64,000 nt of DNA from JAHBNG01 sp039028975 (GTDB lineage: Bacteria > Chloroflexota > Anaerolineae > Caldilineales > Caldilineaceae): assembly GCA_039028975.1 (NCBI GenBank), contig JBCCHB010000039.1, forward strand, positions 1 through 64,000, in the 5' to 3' direction. A program made the translations under genes and the position numbers. Below the pieces are notes generated by a model, which was not told where the DNA came from, ran no database searches, and was given only the letters and a program-made list of their open reading frames with translations. This document shows, piece after piece, positions 63,711 through 64,000 of the stretch (positions within the stretch are counted from its first letter, which is position 1; each line of letters starts with the position of its first letter).

Positions 63711-63830
63711 TAGAAGATGATTGAGATGATGAAGATGAGGAACGAAAGTGATAACAAGACGAAGGATGAGTGTAGATTGCCTCTTATCTTCATCATCCTG
63801 TCATCACAATCATCTTCATCATCTTGCTAG
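63711..63830 (+). repeat. GATGA-rich hairpin after binding-protein gene
   Basis: The left part (63713-63740) is rich in AAGATGATTGAGATGATGAAG; the right part (63781-63830) is its imperfect complement, with AATCATCTT and CATCATC blocks. It starts 3 nt after the binding-protein stop and ends before the permease. It is the same theme as at 32100 and 52201. Confidence 0.7.
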
Positions 63831-63898
63831 AATTCCTCATGGCCGCCTAACTCCATCAATCCTTGAGCTGCCACTAACCGAACAGACATCAAACACCC

Positions 63899-64000
63899 AT
63901 GTGGTCAAACCGCGTCGCCTGGACCCTCCTGGCACCCACCTTAATCATCCTTGCCATTACTGGTCTTTTGCCCTTTCTCTACGTCTTGTACGTAGGCTTT
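63899..64000 (+). CDS. Sugar ABC permease, 5' end only
   Basis: 34 residues before the window ends: MWSNRVAWTLLAPTLIILAI followed by TGLLPFLYVLYVGF. This is the typical first helix of a MalF-like permease (a LLAPTLIIL run then PFLYVLY). It follows a binding-protein gene. The ribosome site is weak; ATG 63899 is chosen because the hydrophobic helix begins directly after it. Confidence 0.75.
   Translation, partial: MWSNRVAWTLLAPTLIILAITGLLPFLYVLYVGF

Overview
The window looks like a chromosomal segment of a Chloroflexota bacterium, probably near Caldilineae or Anaerolineae. That placement is inferred from gene content: a giant exported mosaic protein ending in a short FLPIV-type tail, lipoprotein-type solute-binding proteins with AACAAP-like lipoboxes, many ABC importers, PhyH dioxygenases, SDR and LLM enzymes, and Rpn/DUF1703-type nuclease genes. 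No rRNA, tRNA or CRISPR array was recognised.

Layout. (1) 202-16257, minus: one ORF for a ~5350-residue surface protein with LolA/LppX-like, Ca-binding, LamG, beta-helix, PKD, DUF11 and Ig-like modules plus unexpected internal membrane segments. (2) 16696-21159: SPW-type membrane protein, AraC regulator, an in-frame Rpn-nuclease/PhyH fusion and an MBL hydrolase. (3) 21438-24670: a CPA2 cation/proton antiporter and a Ca/Na antiporter, each behind a strong promoter and a long leader. The leaders share an 18/19-nt element that runs into an intrinsic-terminator-like hairpin, so they are candidate riboswitches. (4) 24705-25158: a DUF2294 gene broken by a frameshift and a 79-bp MITE-like insertion. 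(5) 25272-33209, minus: MAPEG protein, LLM oxidoreductase, then ROK kinase, phosphofructokinase, LacD-like aldolase and a Frc/Rbs-type ABC importer. This reads as an uptake-to-triose route for a ketohexose, with a divergent IclR regulator at 33645. (6) 34511-48038, plus: M28-like peptidase, Asp/Glu racemase-like protein, amidohydrolase and an oligopeptide ABC importer. The importer's binding protein appears circularly permuted, its ATPases are fused, and its operon is interrupted by an AlbA_2/ParA-like cassette and a kelch lipoprotein. (7) 48046-50994: an alcohol dehydrogenase remnant, a candidate selenoprotein redoxin (in-frame TGA at the redox centre with a SECIS-like hairpin) and a DUF1703 ATPase/nuclease. 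(8) 51114-57830, minus: MalEFG-type sugar importer without its ATPase, SDR dehydrogenase and MFS exporter. (9) 58089-64000, plus: PhyH, gamma-glutamyltransferase, 2-hydroxyacid dehydrogenase and the start of another sugar importer.

The main theme is import and breakdown of sugars and peptides. All four complete solute-binding-protein genes are followed by long inverted repeats, which probably give transcript-level differential expression. The two observations most worth testing are the UGA-containing redoxin and the paired antiporter leaders.
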